A DNA stretch of 64,000 nucleotides from Flavobacterium anhuiense. Its GTDB lineage: Bacteria > Bacteroidota > Bacteroidia > Flavobacteriales > Flavobacteriaceae. The stretch's first letter is position 1, and every line of letters starts with the position of its first letter. The translations under genes and the position numbers were made by a program. The DNA lies in assembly GCF_004151235.1 (NCBI RefSeq), contig NZ_JUIV01000007.1, forward strand, positions 1 through 64,000, in the 5' to 3' direction. Under the pieces are notes generated by a model. That model searched no databases and was not told the origin of the DNA. It saw only the letters and a program-made list of their open reading frames with translations. This document shows positions 8,082-16,410 of the stretch, piece by piece.

Positions 8082-9311
8082 GTGACTCAGATCAATAAAT
8101 TAAAAATATTCAACGATCCTATATATGGCTTCATTACGATTCCGAATGAGCTGGTTTACGACTTAATTCAGCATCCTTATTTTCAGCGTTTGCGCCGTAT
8201 TTCACAGATGGGATTATCATATTTGGTGTATCCAGGAGCCAATCATACCCGTTTTCATCATGCTTTAGGCTGCATGCATTTAATGAAAAAGGCTATTGAT
8301 ACGCTTCGTTTTAAAGATGTCATTATTTCTGAAGAAGAAGAAAATGCGCTTTTAATAGCAATTTTACTTCATGATATAGGACATGGGCCATTTTCGCATG
8401 CAATGGAAAAAAGTATTGTAGAAGATGTGCATCATGAAGCTATTTCATTATTGTTTATGAATCAGCTTAATGAGGAATTTGACGGGAGATTAAGTTTGGC
8501 GATTCAGGTATTTAAAGGAGAATATCATAGAAAATTCATGCTGCAATTGATTTCAAGTCAGTTGGATATGGATCGAATGGATTATTTAAAACGAGATAGT
8601 TTTTATACAGGTGTTGCAGAAGGAAATGTGAATTCTGAACGATTGATTCAGATGATGAACGTAGAAAATGATGTTTTGGTAATTGAAGAGAAAGGAATTT
8701 ATTCGGTCGAGAAATTTCTGCTTTCGAGAAGATTAATGTATTGGCAGGCTTATTTGCATAAAACGAGCTTAGTAGCAGAATTAATTTTAATGAAAGTTTT
8801 AAAAAGAGCAAAAGAACTTGTTTTAAAAGGAGTAGATCTTCCTTGCAGTGAACCACTTTCTTATTTTATGCATAACAAAATCGCTCTTGAGGATTTTGAC
8901 GCAGAGAAATTGGATTTATTTTCACAACTTGACGATTTTGATATTATAAGTGCACTAAAAGCTTGGCAGAGGCATAATGATTTTATACTTTCTACTTTGA
9001 GTAAAATGATTATTAATAGAGATTTGTTAAAAATTAAGCTCAGTGCAGAAAAAATTCCGATGGAAGAATCGCAATCTTTGAAAGAGGAGTTTGCAGAAGC
9101 ACATCAAATTTCGGCAGTAGATGCTGGATATTTTATTTTTAGAGGGAAAATTAAAAACCAAGCCTATAGTAAAGAAGCAGAACCTATTCGTATTTTGAAA
9201 AAAGATAAAACAATTGAGGATGTTGTTGAAGCTTCTGATCAGCTGAATTTGAAATCGTTATCTAAATTGGTAACAAAATATTACATCTGTTTCCCAAAAC
9301 AACTTATATAA
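8082..9311 (+). CDS. HD domain phosphohydrolase (dGTPase-like)
   Basis: A 409-residue HD-superfamily protein. The N-terminal block KIFNDPIYGFI and HPYFQRLRRISQMGLSYLVYPGANHTRFHHALG is typical of the SAMHD1/YdhJ-like group, and HDIGHGPFSH at about residue 97 is the metal-binding HD motif. DMDRMDYLKRDSFYTG supplies the final conserved acidic residues. Family members hydrolyse dNTPs or other phosphate esters; the substrate here is unknown. The start is GTG (GTGACTCAGATC); there is no in-frame ATG upstream. It is divergent from porX and precedes lpxD by 39 bp. Confidence 0.88.
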   Translation: MTQINKLKIFNDPIYGFITIPNELVYDLIQHPYFQRLRRISQMGLSYLVYPGANHTRFHHALGCMHLMKKAIDTLRFKDVIISEEEENALLIAILLHDIGHGPFSHAMEKSIVEDVHHEAISLLFMNQLNEEFDGRLSLAIQVFKGEYHRKFMLQLISSQLDMDRMDYLKRDSFYTGVAEGNVNSERLIQMMNVENDVLVIEEKGIYSVEKFLLSRRLMYWQAYLHKTSLVAELILMKVLKRAKELVLKGVDLPCSEPLSYFMHNKIALEDFDAEKLDLFSQLDDFDIISALKAWQRHNDFILSTLSKMIINRDLLKIKLSAEKIPMEESQSLKEEFAEAHQISAVDAGYFIFRGKIKNQAYSKEAEPIRILKKDKTIEDVVEASDQLNLKSLSKLVTKYYICFPKQLI

Positions 9312-9337
9312 AATTAACATTTAAATCCTATTTTTTA

Positions 9338-9345
9338 TATTTTTG
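9338..9345 (+). promoter_or_regulatory. -7 box (TATTTTTG) immediately before lpxD
   Basis: TATTTTTG ends only 5 bp before the lpxD ATG at 9351. In Bacteroidetes, transcription starts a few bases after this box, so the lpxD message from this promoter would have almost no leader. Confidence 0.5.
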
Positions 9346-9350
9346 TCGCG

Positions 9351-10394
9351 ATGAAATTTACAGCAGAACAAATAGCAGGAATTTTAGAAGGAGAAGTTGT
9401 TGGGAATCCCAATGCAGAAGTTTCTAAGCTTTCTAAGATCGAAGAAGGTGACGAAGGATCGCTTACTTTTTTGGCTAACCCAAAGTATATCAATTATATA
9501 TATACTACAAAAGCGACAGTAACAATTGTTAATGATAGCTTTATTCCTGAACAGGAAATTAGTACTACACTTATTAAGGTAGAAGATGCTTATGCAGCGT
9601 TTTCTAAACTTTTGCATTTTTATAATCAGGTAAAATTAAATAAAAACGGTATCGAACCTCAGTCTTTTATGTCTGAAGGAACTAAATACGGAGAGAATTT
9701 ATATTTAGGTAGTTTTAGTTATATCGGACAAAATGTGGTTTTAGGCAATAATGTAAAAATTTATCCAAATAGTTTTATTGGCGACAATGTTACTATTGGT
9801 GATAATGTATTCATTTTTGCTGGTGCAAAAATCTATTCTGAAACCGTAATTGGTAATAATTGCACGGTACATTCTGGTGTTATTATTGGTGCTGACGGTT
9901 TTGGTTTTGCTCCAAATGAAAACGGAGAATACAGCAAAGTGCCTCAAATCGGAAATGTTATTATAGAAGATAATGTTGATATTGGTGCTAATACAACAAT
10001 TGACAGAGCAACTCTTGGTTCTACTATAATTAGACAGGGAGTTAAATTAGACAATCAGATTCAGATTGCTCATAATGTAGAAATAGGTAAAAATACTGTG
10101 ATTGCTGCTCAAAGTGGTGTAGCAGGTTCTACAAAAATAGGCGAAAACTGTATGATTGGTGGACAGGTAGGTATTGCAGGTCATTTAACAATAGGAAATA
10201 ATGTAAGGCTTCAAGCGCAGTCGGGTGTAGCCAGAAACATTAAGGATGATGAAGTTCTACAAGGAACTCCATCTCTTGGATATACGGATTTTAACAAATC
10301 GTATGTTCATTTTAAGAATCTGCCTAAAATCGTAGCTGAAGTTGAAGAATTAAAAAAACAAATAATAAACCCAAAAAATGGAAATAATGGTTAA
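9351..10394 (+). CDS. lpxD: UDP-3-O-(3-hydroxyacyl)glucosamine N-acyltransferase
   Basis: Third step of lipid A synthesis: transfers a 3-hydroxyacyl chain from ACP to the 2-amino group of UDP-3-O-acyl-glucosamine. The 347 residues comprise an N-terminal uridine-binding domain (about 1-100, with [17 protein letters not shown]) and a left-handed beta helix of hexapeptide repeats (about 110-320). The catalytic His lies in [14 protein letters not shown]. It starts the run lpxD, lpxC-fabZ, lpxA, and its last 8 bases overlap the next gene when that starts at 10387. A paralogue lies at 13453. Confidence 0.95.
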   Translation: MKFTAEQIAGILEGEVVGNPNAEVSKLSKIEEGDEGSLTFLANPKYINYIYTTKATVTIVNDSFIPEQEISTTLIKVEDAYAAFSKLLHFYNQVKLNKNGIEPQSFMSEGTKYGENLYLGSFSYIGQNVVLGNNVKIYPNSFIGDNVTIGDNVFIFAGAKIYSETVIGNNCTVHSGVIIGADGFGFAPNENGEYSKVPQIGNVIIEDNVDIGANTTIDRATLGSTIIRQGVKLDNQIQIAHNVEIGKNTVIAAQSGVAGSTKIGENCMIGGQVGIAGHLTIGNNVRLQAQSGVARNIKDDEVLQGTPSLGYTDFNKSYVHFKNLPKIVAEVEELKKQIINPKNGNNG

Positions 10395-11775
10395 ACAGAA
10401 GACCATCAAAAATGAAATTTCGCTAACAGGAGTTGGTTTACACACTGGAAAAGAAGTTACAATGACTTTTAAACCTGCACCCGTTAATAATGGTTTCACT
10501 TTTGTAAGAGTAGATTTGCAAGGTCAACCAGTCATTGAGGCTGATGCTAATTATGTTGTTAATACTCAAAGAGGAACAAATCTTGAGAAATTAGGAGTAA
10601 AAATTCAAACACCAGAACACGTTTTAGCTGCAGTAGTTGGCTGCGATTTGGATAACATTATTATTGAATTGAATGCCTCTGAACTTCCTATTATGGATGG
10701 TTCATCAAAATATTTTGTTGAAGCGATTGAAAAAGCTGGAATCGAAGAGCAAGATGCGCAACGTAATGTTTACGTAGTAAAAGAAGTAATTTCTTTTACA
10801 GACGAAGCTACAGGAAGCGAAATCCTTGTTATGCCAAGCGATGAATATCAGGTTACAACAATGGTAGATTTTGGTACAAAAGTTTTAGGTACTCAAAATG
10901 CTACTCTTAAAAGTTTGTCAGATTTTAAATCTGAAATTGCAAGTTCTAGAACTTTTAGTTTCCTTCACGAATTAGAGTCATTGTTAGAGCACGGACTTAT
11001 TAAAGGTGGAGATTTAAATAATGCAATCGTTTATGTAGATAAAGAAATCTCTGAGTCTACAATGGAGAGTTTAAAGAAAGCATTTGGTAAAGATGAAATT
11101 TCTGTTAAACCAAATGGAGTTTTGGATAACTTGACTTTACACTATCCAAACGAAGCTGCAAGACATAAATTGCTTGATGTAATTGGAGATTTGTCCTTAA
11201 TTGGAGTTCGTATTCAAGGAAAAATTATTGCTAATAAACCAGGACACTTTGTAAATACTCAGTTTGCAAAGAAATTGGCTAAAATCATTAAAATAGAACA
11301 GAGAAATCATGTTCCTACTTACGATCTGCATCAAGAACCATTGATGGATATTCATAAAATCATGTCTATGCTGCCTCACAGACCACCATTCTTGTTGATT
11401 GACAGAATTATCGAAATGTCTGATCGTCACGTAGTAGGATTGAAAAATGTTACTATGAACGAGAATTTCTTTGTAGGTCATTTTCCAGAAGCTCCAGTTA
11501 TGCCGGGTGTATTAATTGTTGAAGCAATGGCACAAACAGGAGGAATATTAGTATTAAGCACTGTTCCAGATCCTGAAAATTATTTGACATATTTCATGAA
11601 AATTGATAATGTTAAATTTAAACACAAAGTATTGCCAGGTGATACTTTAATTTTTAAATGTGAGTTAATATCTCCTATCAGAAGAGGAATTTGTCATATG
11701 CAGGCAAATGCTTATGCAAATGGTAAATTGGTTACTGAAGCAGAATTAATGGCACAAATAGCAAGAAAACAATAA
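10387..11775 (+). CDS. lpxC-fabZ: Bifunctional LpxC deacetylase / FabZ dehydratase
   Basis: A fusion of two enzymes, standard in Bacteroidota. Residues about 1-310 are UDP-3-O-acyl-N-acetylglucosamine deacetylase, with [13 protein letters not shown] at the start, the zinc-ligand region [16 protein letters not shown], and [12 protein letters not shown]. Residues about 320-460 are 3-hydroxyacyl-ACP dehydratase, with [16 protein letters not shown] and the active-site region [23 protein letters not shown]. The fusion links lipid A commitment to fatty acid elongation, which compete for the same hydroxyacyl-ACP. I prefer the ATG at 10387 ([13 protein letters not shown]); an ATG three codons upstream at 10378 is possible. 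It overlaps the end of lpxD. Confidence 0.95.
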   Translation: MVKQKTIKNEISLTGVGLHTGKEVTMTFKPAPVNNGFTFVRVDLQGQPVIEADANYVVNTQRGTNLEKLGVKIQTPEHVLAAVVGCDLDNIIIELNASELPIMDGSSKYFVEAIEKAGIEEQDAQRNVYVVKEVISFTDEATGSEILVMPSDEYQVTTMVDFGTKVLGTQNATLKSLSDFKSEIASSRTFSFLHELESLLEHGLIKGGDLNNAIVYVDKEISESTMESLKKAFGKDEISVKPNGVLDNLTLHYPNEAARHKLLDVIGDLSLIGVRIQGKIIANKPGHFVNTQFAKKLAKIIKIEQRNHVPTYDLHQEPLMDIHKIMSMLPHRPPFLLIDRIIEMSDRHVVGLKNVTMNENFFVGHFPEAPVMPGVLIVEAMAQTGGILVLSTVPDPENYLTYFMKIDNVKFKHKVLPGDTLIFKCELISPIRRGICHMQANAYANGKLVTEAELMAQIARKQ

Positions 11776-11849
11776 TAAATTATCAAATTTATTGTTTAGG
11801 TTTGTTGCTTCAAATTAGAATATTTTAATTAAAAATATAAAACATACAG

Positions 11850-12635
11850 ATGAATCAACCATTAGCATATGTTCATCCAGGCGCGAAAATCGCTAAAAAC
11901 GTTGTAATAGAGCCATTTACAACAATTCACAATAATGTTGTTATTGGTGATGGTACTTGGATTGGTTCAAACGTGACCATTATGGAAGGTGCTCGAATTG
12001 GAAAGAATTGTAATATTTTTCCAGGAGCTGTAATTTCTGCAGTGCCACAAGATTTAAAATTCGGAGGTGAAGATTCTCTTGCTATTATCGGTGATAATTG
12101 TACAATTAGAGAATGCGTAACTATAAATAGAGGAACAATTGCTTCTGGTCAGACTGTAATTGGAAATAATTGTTTAGTAATGGCTTATGCTCACATTGCA
12201 CACGATTGTGAAATCGGAAACAATGCAATTATTGTAAATGGTGTTGCTTTAGCAGGTCACGTAGTTGTTGGAAATCATGCAGTTATTGGAGGATTGGCAG
12301 CAATTCACCAGTTTATCCATATTGGAGATCACGCTATGATTTCTGGAGGATCTTTGGTTAGAAAAGATGTTCCGCCTTATACGAAAGCAGCAAAAGAACC
12401 ATTATCGTATGTTGGAATTAACTCAGTTGGTTTAAGAAGAAGAGGTTTTACAACTGAAAAGATTAGAGAAATTCAGGAAATCTATAGAATTTTATACCAA
12501 AAGAATTATAATACAACTCAGGCTTTAAGTATTATTGAAGCTGAAATGGAAGCGACTCCTGAAAGAGATGAAATTCTAGATTTTATTAGAAATTCATCAA
12601 GAGGAATTATGAAAGGTTACTCAGGAAACTATTAA
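11850..12635 (+). CDS. lpxA: Acyl-ACP:UDP-N-acetylglucosamine O-acyltransferase
   Basis: First step of lipid A synthesis. The 261-residue protein is a hexapeptide-repeat beta helix with the catalytic His in MAYAHIAHDCEIG, the family glycine and histidine pattern in VALAGHVVVGNHAVIGGLAAIHQFIHIG, and a helical C-terminus beginning GLRRRGFTTEKI. The length is normal. It follows lpxC-fabZ by 74 bp and completes the early lipid A cluster. A family 2 palindrome lies just after the stop codon. Confidence 0.96.
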   Translation: MNQPLAYVHPGAKIAKNVVIEPFTTIHNNVVIGDGTWIGSNVTIMEGARIGKNCNIFPGAVISAVPQDLKFGGEDSLAIIGDNCTIRECVTINRGTIASGQTVIGNNCLVMAYAHIAHDCEIGNNAIIVNGVALAGHVVVGNHAVIGGLAAIHQFIHIGDHAMISGGSLVRKDVPPYTKAAKEPLSYVGINSVGLRRRGFTTEKIREIQEIYRILYQKNYNTTQALSIIEAEMEATPERDEILDFIRNSSRGIMKGYSGNY

Positions 12636-12644
12636 TTATTTTAG

Positions 12645-12662
12645 TCCCGATAGCTAGCGGGA
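12645..12662. repeat. 18-bp palindrome, family 2 (copy 2, one mismatch)
   Basis: TCCCGATAGCTAGCGGGA, 9 bp after the lpxA stop codon. It differs by one base from the perfect palindrome at 15814-15831. It lacks a T run and so is not a typical terminator. Confidence 0.75.
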
Positions 12663-12720
12663 TAGATTTCTGAACTTTGAAATAAATATTAAATAAAAAA
12701 TGAAGATTGATTCTATATGA

Positions 12721-12752
12721 AGAATCTGAAATCTACATTCTAAAATCTAAAA
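12721..12752 (+). repeat. TCTAAAATC-type tandem repeat upstream of efp, family 5
   Basis: A run of AATCTGAAATCTACATTCTAAAATCTAAAAT-type heptamers ends 12 bp before the efp start codon. Similar runs precede hisH, hisA and hisIE. Confidence 0.6.
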
Positions 12753-12764
12753 TAAAAAAAACAA

Positions 12765-13331
12765 ATGGCATCTACATCAGATATTAGAAACGGATTGTGT
12801 ATTAAATTTAATCACGATATCTATAAAATTATTGAATTCCTTCACGTAAAACCTGGAAAAGGTCCAGCTTTCGTAAGAACAAAACTTAAAAGTTTAACTT
12901 CAGGAAAAGTATTAGATAATACATTTTCTGCAGGTCACAAAATTGACGTTATTCGTGTTGAAACGCACACATTCCAGTTTTTATATCCAGAAGGAGATGA
13001 ATTTCACTTCATGAATGCTGAAACGTTTGAGCAAATTTCTTTAAATAAAAACATTCTGGATGCTCCAGAATTATTAAAAGAAGGTACAAATGTAATGGTT
13101 CAAATCAATACAGAAACAGATTTACCATTATCAGTAGATATGCCTGCATCTGTTATTTTAGAAGTTACTTATGCTGAGCCTGGTGTAAAAGGAAATACCG
13201 CTACAAATGCTACAAAAAATGCTACAGTAGAAACAGGAGCAAACATCAACGTTCCTTTGTTTATTAATGAAGGAGATAAAATTAAAATTGATACTGCTAC
13301 AGGTTCTTATATGGAGCGTGTAAAAGAGTAG
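12765..13331 (+). CDS. efp: Elongation factor P
   Basis: A 188-residue translation factor that relieves stalling at proline runs by binding between the P and E sites. The three beta-barrel domains are all present. The modification loop reads KPGKGPAFVRTK, with lysine 32 at the tip, as in the lysine- rather than arginine-modified EF-P group. It lies between lpxA and the second lpxD-like gene, in a gene order that is probably conserved in the family. The spacer upstream carries two repeat types. Confidence 0.96.
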   Translation: MASTSDIRNGLCIKFNHDIYKIIEFLHVKPGKGPAFVRTKLKSLTSGKVLDNTFSAGHKIDVIRVETHTFQFLYPEGDEFHFMNAETFEQISLNKNILDAPELLKEGTNVMVQINTETDLPLSVDMPASVILEVTYAEPGVKGNTATNATKNATVETGANINVPLFINEGDKIKIDTATGSYMERVKE

Positions 13332-13356
13332 TCTTTTAATTAAGATAAATTTGACA

Positions 13357-13420
13357 ATGAGTCAATTAGATAATCTGTGAATCGACATAATTTTGTATAT
13401 TCACATTCTAATTGACTCAT
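13357..13420. repeat. Palindromic repeat, family 8 (copy 1)
   Basis: ATGAGTCAATTAGA (13357-13370) pairs perfectly with TCTAATTGACTCAT (13407-13420), and TGTGAAT (13376-13382) with ATTCACA (13399-13405). Flanking CTAATTGACAAATT repeats extend it to about 13440. A related palindrome lies between hisA and hisF. There is no T run after it. Confidence 0.7.
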
Positions 13421-13452
13421 TTTCTAATTGACAAATTTTCTAATTATACTAT

Positions 13453-14382
13453 ATGAAATTTCCAAAGAGTCATTCTTTACAAGAAATTGCTAATTTGCTT
13501 AACTGCAAATTTATTGGAGACAAAGACTTTCAAGTTTTAGGCATGAATGAAATACATGTTGTGGAGCCTGGTGATATTGTTTTTGTTGACCACCCAAAAT
13601 ATTATGATAAAGCTTTGCAATCGGCAGCGACCATTGTTTTAATAAACAAAGAAGTAGAATGTCCAGAAGGTAAGGCCCTTTTAATTTCTGATGATCCCTT
13701 TAGAGATTTCAATATTCTTACAAAACATTTTAGACCTTTCCAGTTTGCTAATGTTGCAATTGCTGATTCTGCAGAGATAGGAGAAGGTACTGTAATTCAG
13801 CCAAATACTTTTGTTGGGAATAATGTTAAAATCGGTAAGAACTGCTTAATACATTCTAATGTGTCTATTTACGACCATACTGTAATCGGAGACAATGTAA
13901 TTATACATGCTGGAACTATTTTAGGAGCAGATGCTTTTTATTATAAAAAACGCCCAGAAGGATTTGATCAATTAGTTTCTGGCGGAAGAGTTGTTATTGA
14001 AGATAATGTTGGTATTGGTGCTTTATGTACGATAGATAAAGGGGTTACTGGAGATACAACTATCGGTGCAGGTTCTAAGTTAGATAATCAAGTACATGTT
14101 GGTCATGATACTGTAATTGGAAAAAAATGTCTGATTGCTTCGCAAACGGGTATTGCAGGTTGTGTGATTATTGAAGATGAAGTAACCTTATGGGGGCAAG
14201 TAGGTACAACAAGCGGTATAACAATTGGAGCAAAAGCCGTTGTTATGGGGCAGACTGGTGTAACTAAGTCAGTTGAAGGAGGAAAATCGTATTTTGGGAC
14301 ACCAATTGAAGAATCTAGAGAAAAATTGAAACAATTAGCCAACATTAAGAAGATTCCTGAAATTTTAAATAAATTGAAGTAA
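13453..14382 (+). CDS. LpxD-like hexapeptide acyltransferase (second copy)
   Basis: A 309-residue LpxD homologue, shorter than the lpxD at 9351. It has the N-terminal domain (LQEIANLLNCKFIGD, GDIVFVDHPKYYDKAL) and a hexapeptide beta helix, and keeps the catalytic-type His in LDNQVHVGHDTVIG. It could be a second N-acyltransferase using a different acyl chain or an enzyme acting on another sugar nucleotide. It is separated from the lpx cluster by efp and ends one base before the ATG of the next gene, so the two are co-transcribed. Confidence 0.82.
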   Translation: MKFPKSHSLQEIANLLNCKFIGDKDFQVLGMNEIHVVEPGDIVFVDHPKYYDKALQSAATIVLINKEVECPEGKALLISDDPFRDFNILTKHFRPFQFANVAIADSAEIGEGTVIQPNTFVGNNVKIGKNCLIHSNVSIYDHTVIGDNVIIHAGTILGADAFYYKKRPEGFDQLVSGGRVVIEDNVGIGALCTIDKGVTGDTTIGAGSKLDNQVHVGHDTVIGKKCLIASQTGIAGCVIIEDEVTLWGQVGTTSGITIGAKAVVMGQTGVTKSVEGGKSYFGTPIEESREKLKQLANIKKIPEILNKLK

Positions 14383-14383
14383 T

Positions 14384-14746
14384 ATGTCTATTAAAGAATT
14401 TGTTCAGAAATTTTATAAGTCAGATGCCTTAATTGATAGCGAAATTTTAAAAACATATCTGCATCCTGATGTAACGCTTGAATGGAACAGCAGCAAAGGT
14501 TTTATTCAAATGGATTATGATTCGATAATTGAAATGGCGAATGAGCTTAGTCGTGCTTACGTGCGTTCTAAGGTTAGAATTAGCCATATTATTAGTGAAG
14601 ATGATTTAGTATCAGTGCGTTACTCTCATTTTGTAAAAACAATCGAGAATCCGAGAGAAGAGATGCTTTTAGCACATTTCGCAACCATTTGGCAAATAAA
14701 AGATGATAAACTTTATAGAGGTTATCAAATGAGTCAATTTTCTTAA
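14384..14746 (+). CDS. NTF2-like (SnoaL-type) small protein
   Basis: A 120-residue protein with the cone-shaped NTF2-like layout: an N-terminal helix (IKEFVQKFYKSDALIDSEILKTYLHPDVTLEW), a central helix and C-terminal strands ending in HFATIWQIKDDKLYRGYQMSQF. Members of this fold include enzymes and ligand-binding proteins, so no reaction can be assigned. The start codon lies one base after the stop of the LpxD-like gene, indicating translational coupling. Confidence 0.75.
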   Translation: MSIKEFVQKFYKSDALIDSEILKTYLHPDVTLEWNSSKGFIQMDYDSIIEMANELSRAYVRSKVRISHIISEDDLVSVRYSHFVKTIENPREEMLLAHFATIWQIKDDKLYRGYQMSQFS

Positions 14747-14789
14747 TATTTTTTTGACAATAAAAGAGTCAAAATACATTACAAAACCT

Positions 14790-14797
14790 TATTTTTG
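14790..14797 (+). promoter_or_regulatory. Candidate -7 box (TATTTTTG) ahead of sucD
   Basis: TATTTTTG followed by C matches TAnnTTTG and lies 35 bp before the sucD ATG. No TTG at the usual distance. Confidence 0.5.
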
Positions 14798-14832
14798 CAA
14801 CACAAATTTAAAAACTACATAAAATATATATC

Positions 14833-15705
14833 ATGAGTGTTTTAGTTAATAAAGATTCCAAAATAATTGTTCAGGGATTTACAGGAAGTGAAGGAACTTT
14901 CCACGCTTCTCAAATGATTGAGTACGGTACTAATGTTGTTGGAGGTGTAACTCCAGGAAAAGGTGGTACTAGCCATTTAGATCGTCCAGTTTTTAATACA
15001 GTAAAAGATGCTGTTGACCAAGCTGGTGCTGATACTTCTATCATTTTTGTTCCGCCAGCTTTTGCTGCTGATGCAATTATGGAAGCTGCTGATGCTGGAA
15101 TTAAAGTAATTATTGCTATTACAGAAGGAATTCCTGTAGCAGATATGATTAAAGCAAATAATTATGTTAAAGAAAGAAATTCAAGATTAATTGGTCCAAA
15201 CTGTCCAGGTGTAATTACTCCAGGTGAAGCTAAAGTTGGTATTATGCCAGGTTTCGTTTTCAAAAAAGGAACAGTTGGTATCGTTTCTAAATCTGGAACT
15301 TTAACTTACGAAGCTGCTGACCAAGTTGTAAAACAAGGTTTAGGTATCACTACTGCAATTGGTATTGGTGGAGATCCAATTATCGGAACTACAACTAAAG
15401 AAGCTGTTGAATTATTAATGAACGATCCAGAAACTGAAGCAATCATTATGATTGGTGAAATCGGTGGTCAACTTGAAGCTGATGCTGCAAGATGGGTAAA
15501 AGCAGATGGTAACCGCAAGCCAGTTATTGGATTTATAGCTGGAGAAACTGCTCCTGCTGGTAGGACAATGGGTCACGCAGGTGCAATCGTTGGTGGTTCT
15601 GATGATACAGCTGCTGCTAAAAAACAAATCATGAGAGACAACGGAATTCACGTTGTTGATTCGCCAGCTGAAATTGGTAAAAAAGTAAAAGAAGTACTTG
15701 GATAA
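14833..15705 (+). CDS. sucD: Succinyl-CoA synthetase alpha subunit
   Basis: TCA-cycle enzyme subunit that binds CoA and carries the phosphohistidine. The 290-residue protein has the CoA-binding Rossmann start ([24 protein letters not shown]), [20 protein letters not shown], and the phosphohistidine loop [13 protein letters not shown] near residue 247. The length is normal. The beta subunit sucC is not adjacent, which is unusual compared with most bacteria but appears normal for this lineage. A strong terminator follows. Confidence 0.96.
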   Translation: MSVLVNKDSKIIVQGFTGSEGTFHASQMIEYGTNVVGGVTPGKGGTSHLDRPVFNTVKDAVDQAGADTSIIFVPPAFAADAIMEAADAGIKVIIAITEGIPVADMIKANNYVKERNSRLIGPNCPGVITPGEAKVGIMPGFVFKKGTVGIVSKSGTLTYEAADQVVKQGLGITTAIGIGGDPIIGTTTKEAVELLMNDPETEAIIMIGEIGGQLEADAARWVKADGNRKPVIGFIAGETAPAGRTMGHAGAIVGGSDDTAAAKKQIMRDNGIHVVDSPAEIGKKVKEVLG

Positions 15706-15732
15706 TTTTCAAGTCTCAAAATAACAAATTTT

Positions 15733-15765
15733 AAAAAAGTCTCAATTTCTTGTTGAGACTTTTTT
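15733..15765 (+). terminator. Terminator after sucD
   Basis: A perfect 13-bp stem: AAAAAAGTCTCAA (15733-15745) and TTGAGACTTTTTT (15753-15765), with a 7-nt loop and a T run. Confidence 0.85.
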
Positions 15766-15813
15766 ACATTTTTAAAATACTGAGGATAAATATAAAAAAA
15801 AACTCAGCATCGA

Positions 15814-15831
15814 TCCCGATAGCTATCGGGA
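15814..15831. repeat. 18-bp palindrome, family 2 (copy 3, perfect)
   Basis: TCCCGATAGCTATCGGGA, a perfect palindrome between the sucD terminator and the next gene. Copies with one mismatch lie at 3938 and 12645. Confidence 0.85.
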
Positions 15832-15859
15832 CAGTATCTTAGAAGCTTAAAAAAGAATT

Positions 15860-16288
15860 ATGTACAAAGAATTAGAAAAATTTAAATCAACAAACAGTTT
15901 TACTTTTACAGTAAATGATAGTTTAGAAGAAGCTTGCAACGCGCCAGAAGGAAGCGCTGGAATCTTTATTGTATATGCTGTTGAAGGTGATACAAAAGAA
16001 CTGATTATGGTTGGTTCTACAGGAACTGTTCAGAATGACGGAACTTTAAAAAGCAAAAATGGCGGACTTTACGATAAAATAGTAAACGGTCATCAGTTTG
16101 CTAAAACAGGAAGAAAATATTCTTGGCCGGCTCAAATGAAATTAGAGAATATTTCTGAGCTTGAAGTAGTTTGGTATGAAACTTTTGCGGGTGATGCAAA
16201 AGCTATTCCAACAGCTGTTGAAGGGCAAGTTTTGCAAAATTTCTTGGATGAAAATGGTAAATTGCCAAGATGGAATGTAGCTTTTTAA
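15860..16288 (+). CDS. Uncharacterised protein, possibly GIY-YIG-like fold
   Basis: A 142-residue soluble protein with no signal peptide. The middle reads GIFIVYAVEGDTKELIMVGSTG, which resembles the GIY...YIG strands, a later R (about 97) and E in VEGQVLQNF resemble the conserved catalytic positions of GIY-YIG nucleases. The resemblance is weak and the motif residues are imperfect, so nuclease activity is only a guess. It is a single-gene unit between two terminators. Confidence 0.6.
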   Translation: MYKELEKFKSTNSFTFTVNDSLEEACNAPEGSAGIFIVYAVEGDTKELIMVGSTGTVQNDGTLKSKNGGLYDKIVNGHQFAKTGRKYSWPAQMKLENISELEVVWYETFAGDAKAIPTAVEGQVLQNFLDENGKLPRWNVAF

Positions 16289-16311
16289 GTTACTTTTATA
16301 CATCAGATTAT

Positions 16312-16346
16312 AAAAAACCTTATTAAGTAAATTAGTAAGGTTTTTT
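16312..16346 (+). terminator. Terminator after the 15860 gene
   Basis: An 11-bp stem AAAAAACCTTA (16312-16322) and TAAGGTTTTTT (16336-16346), with more T following. Confidence 0.8.
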
Positions 16347-16410
16347 TTATAAGGCTATAGGTTTTTAACTTTGGGTTTTATATATTTAAACACCAAAAAC
16401 TAACAACCCT

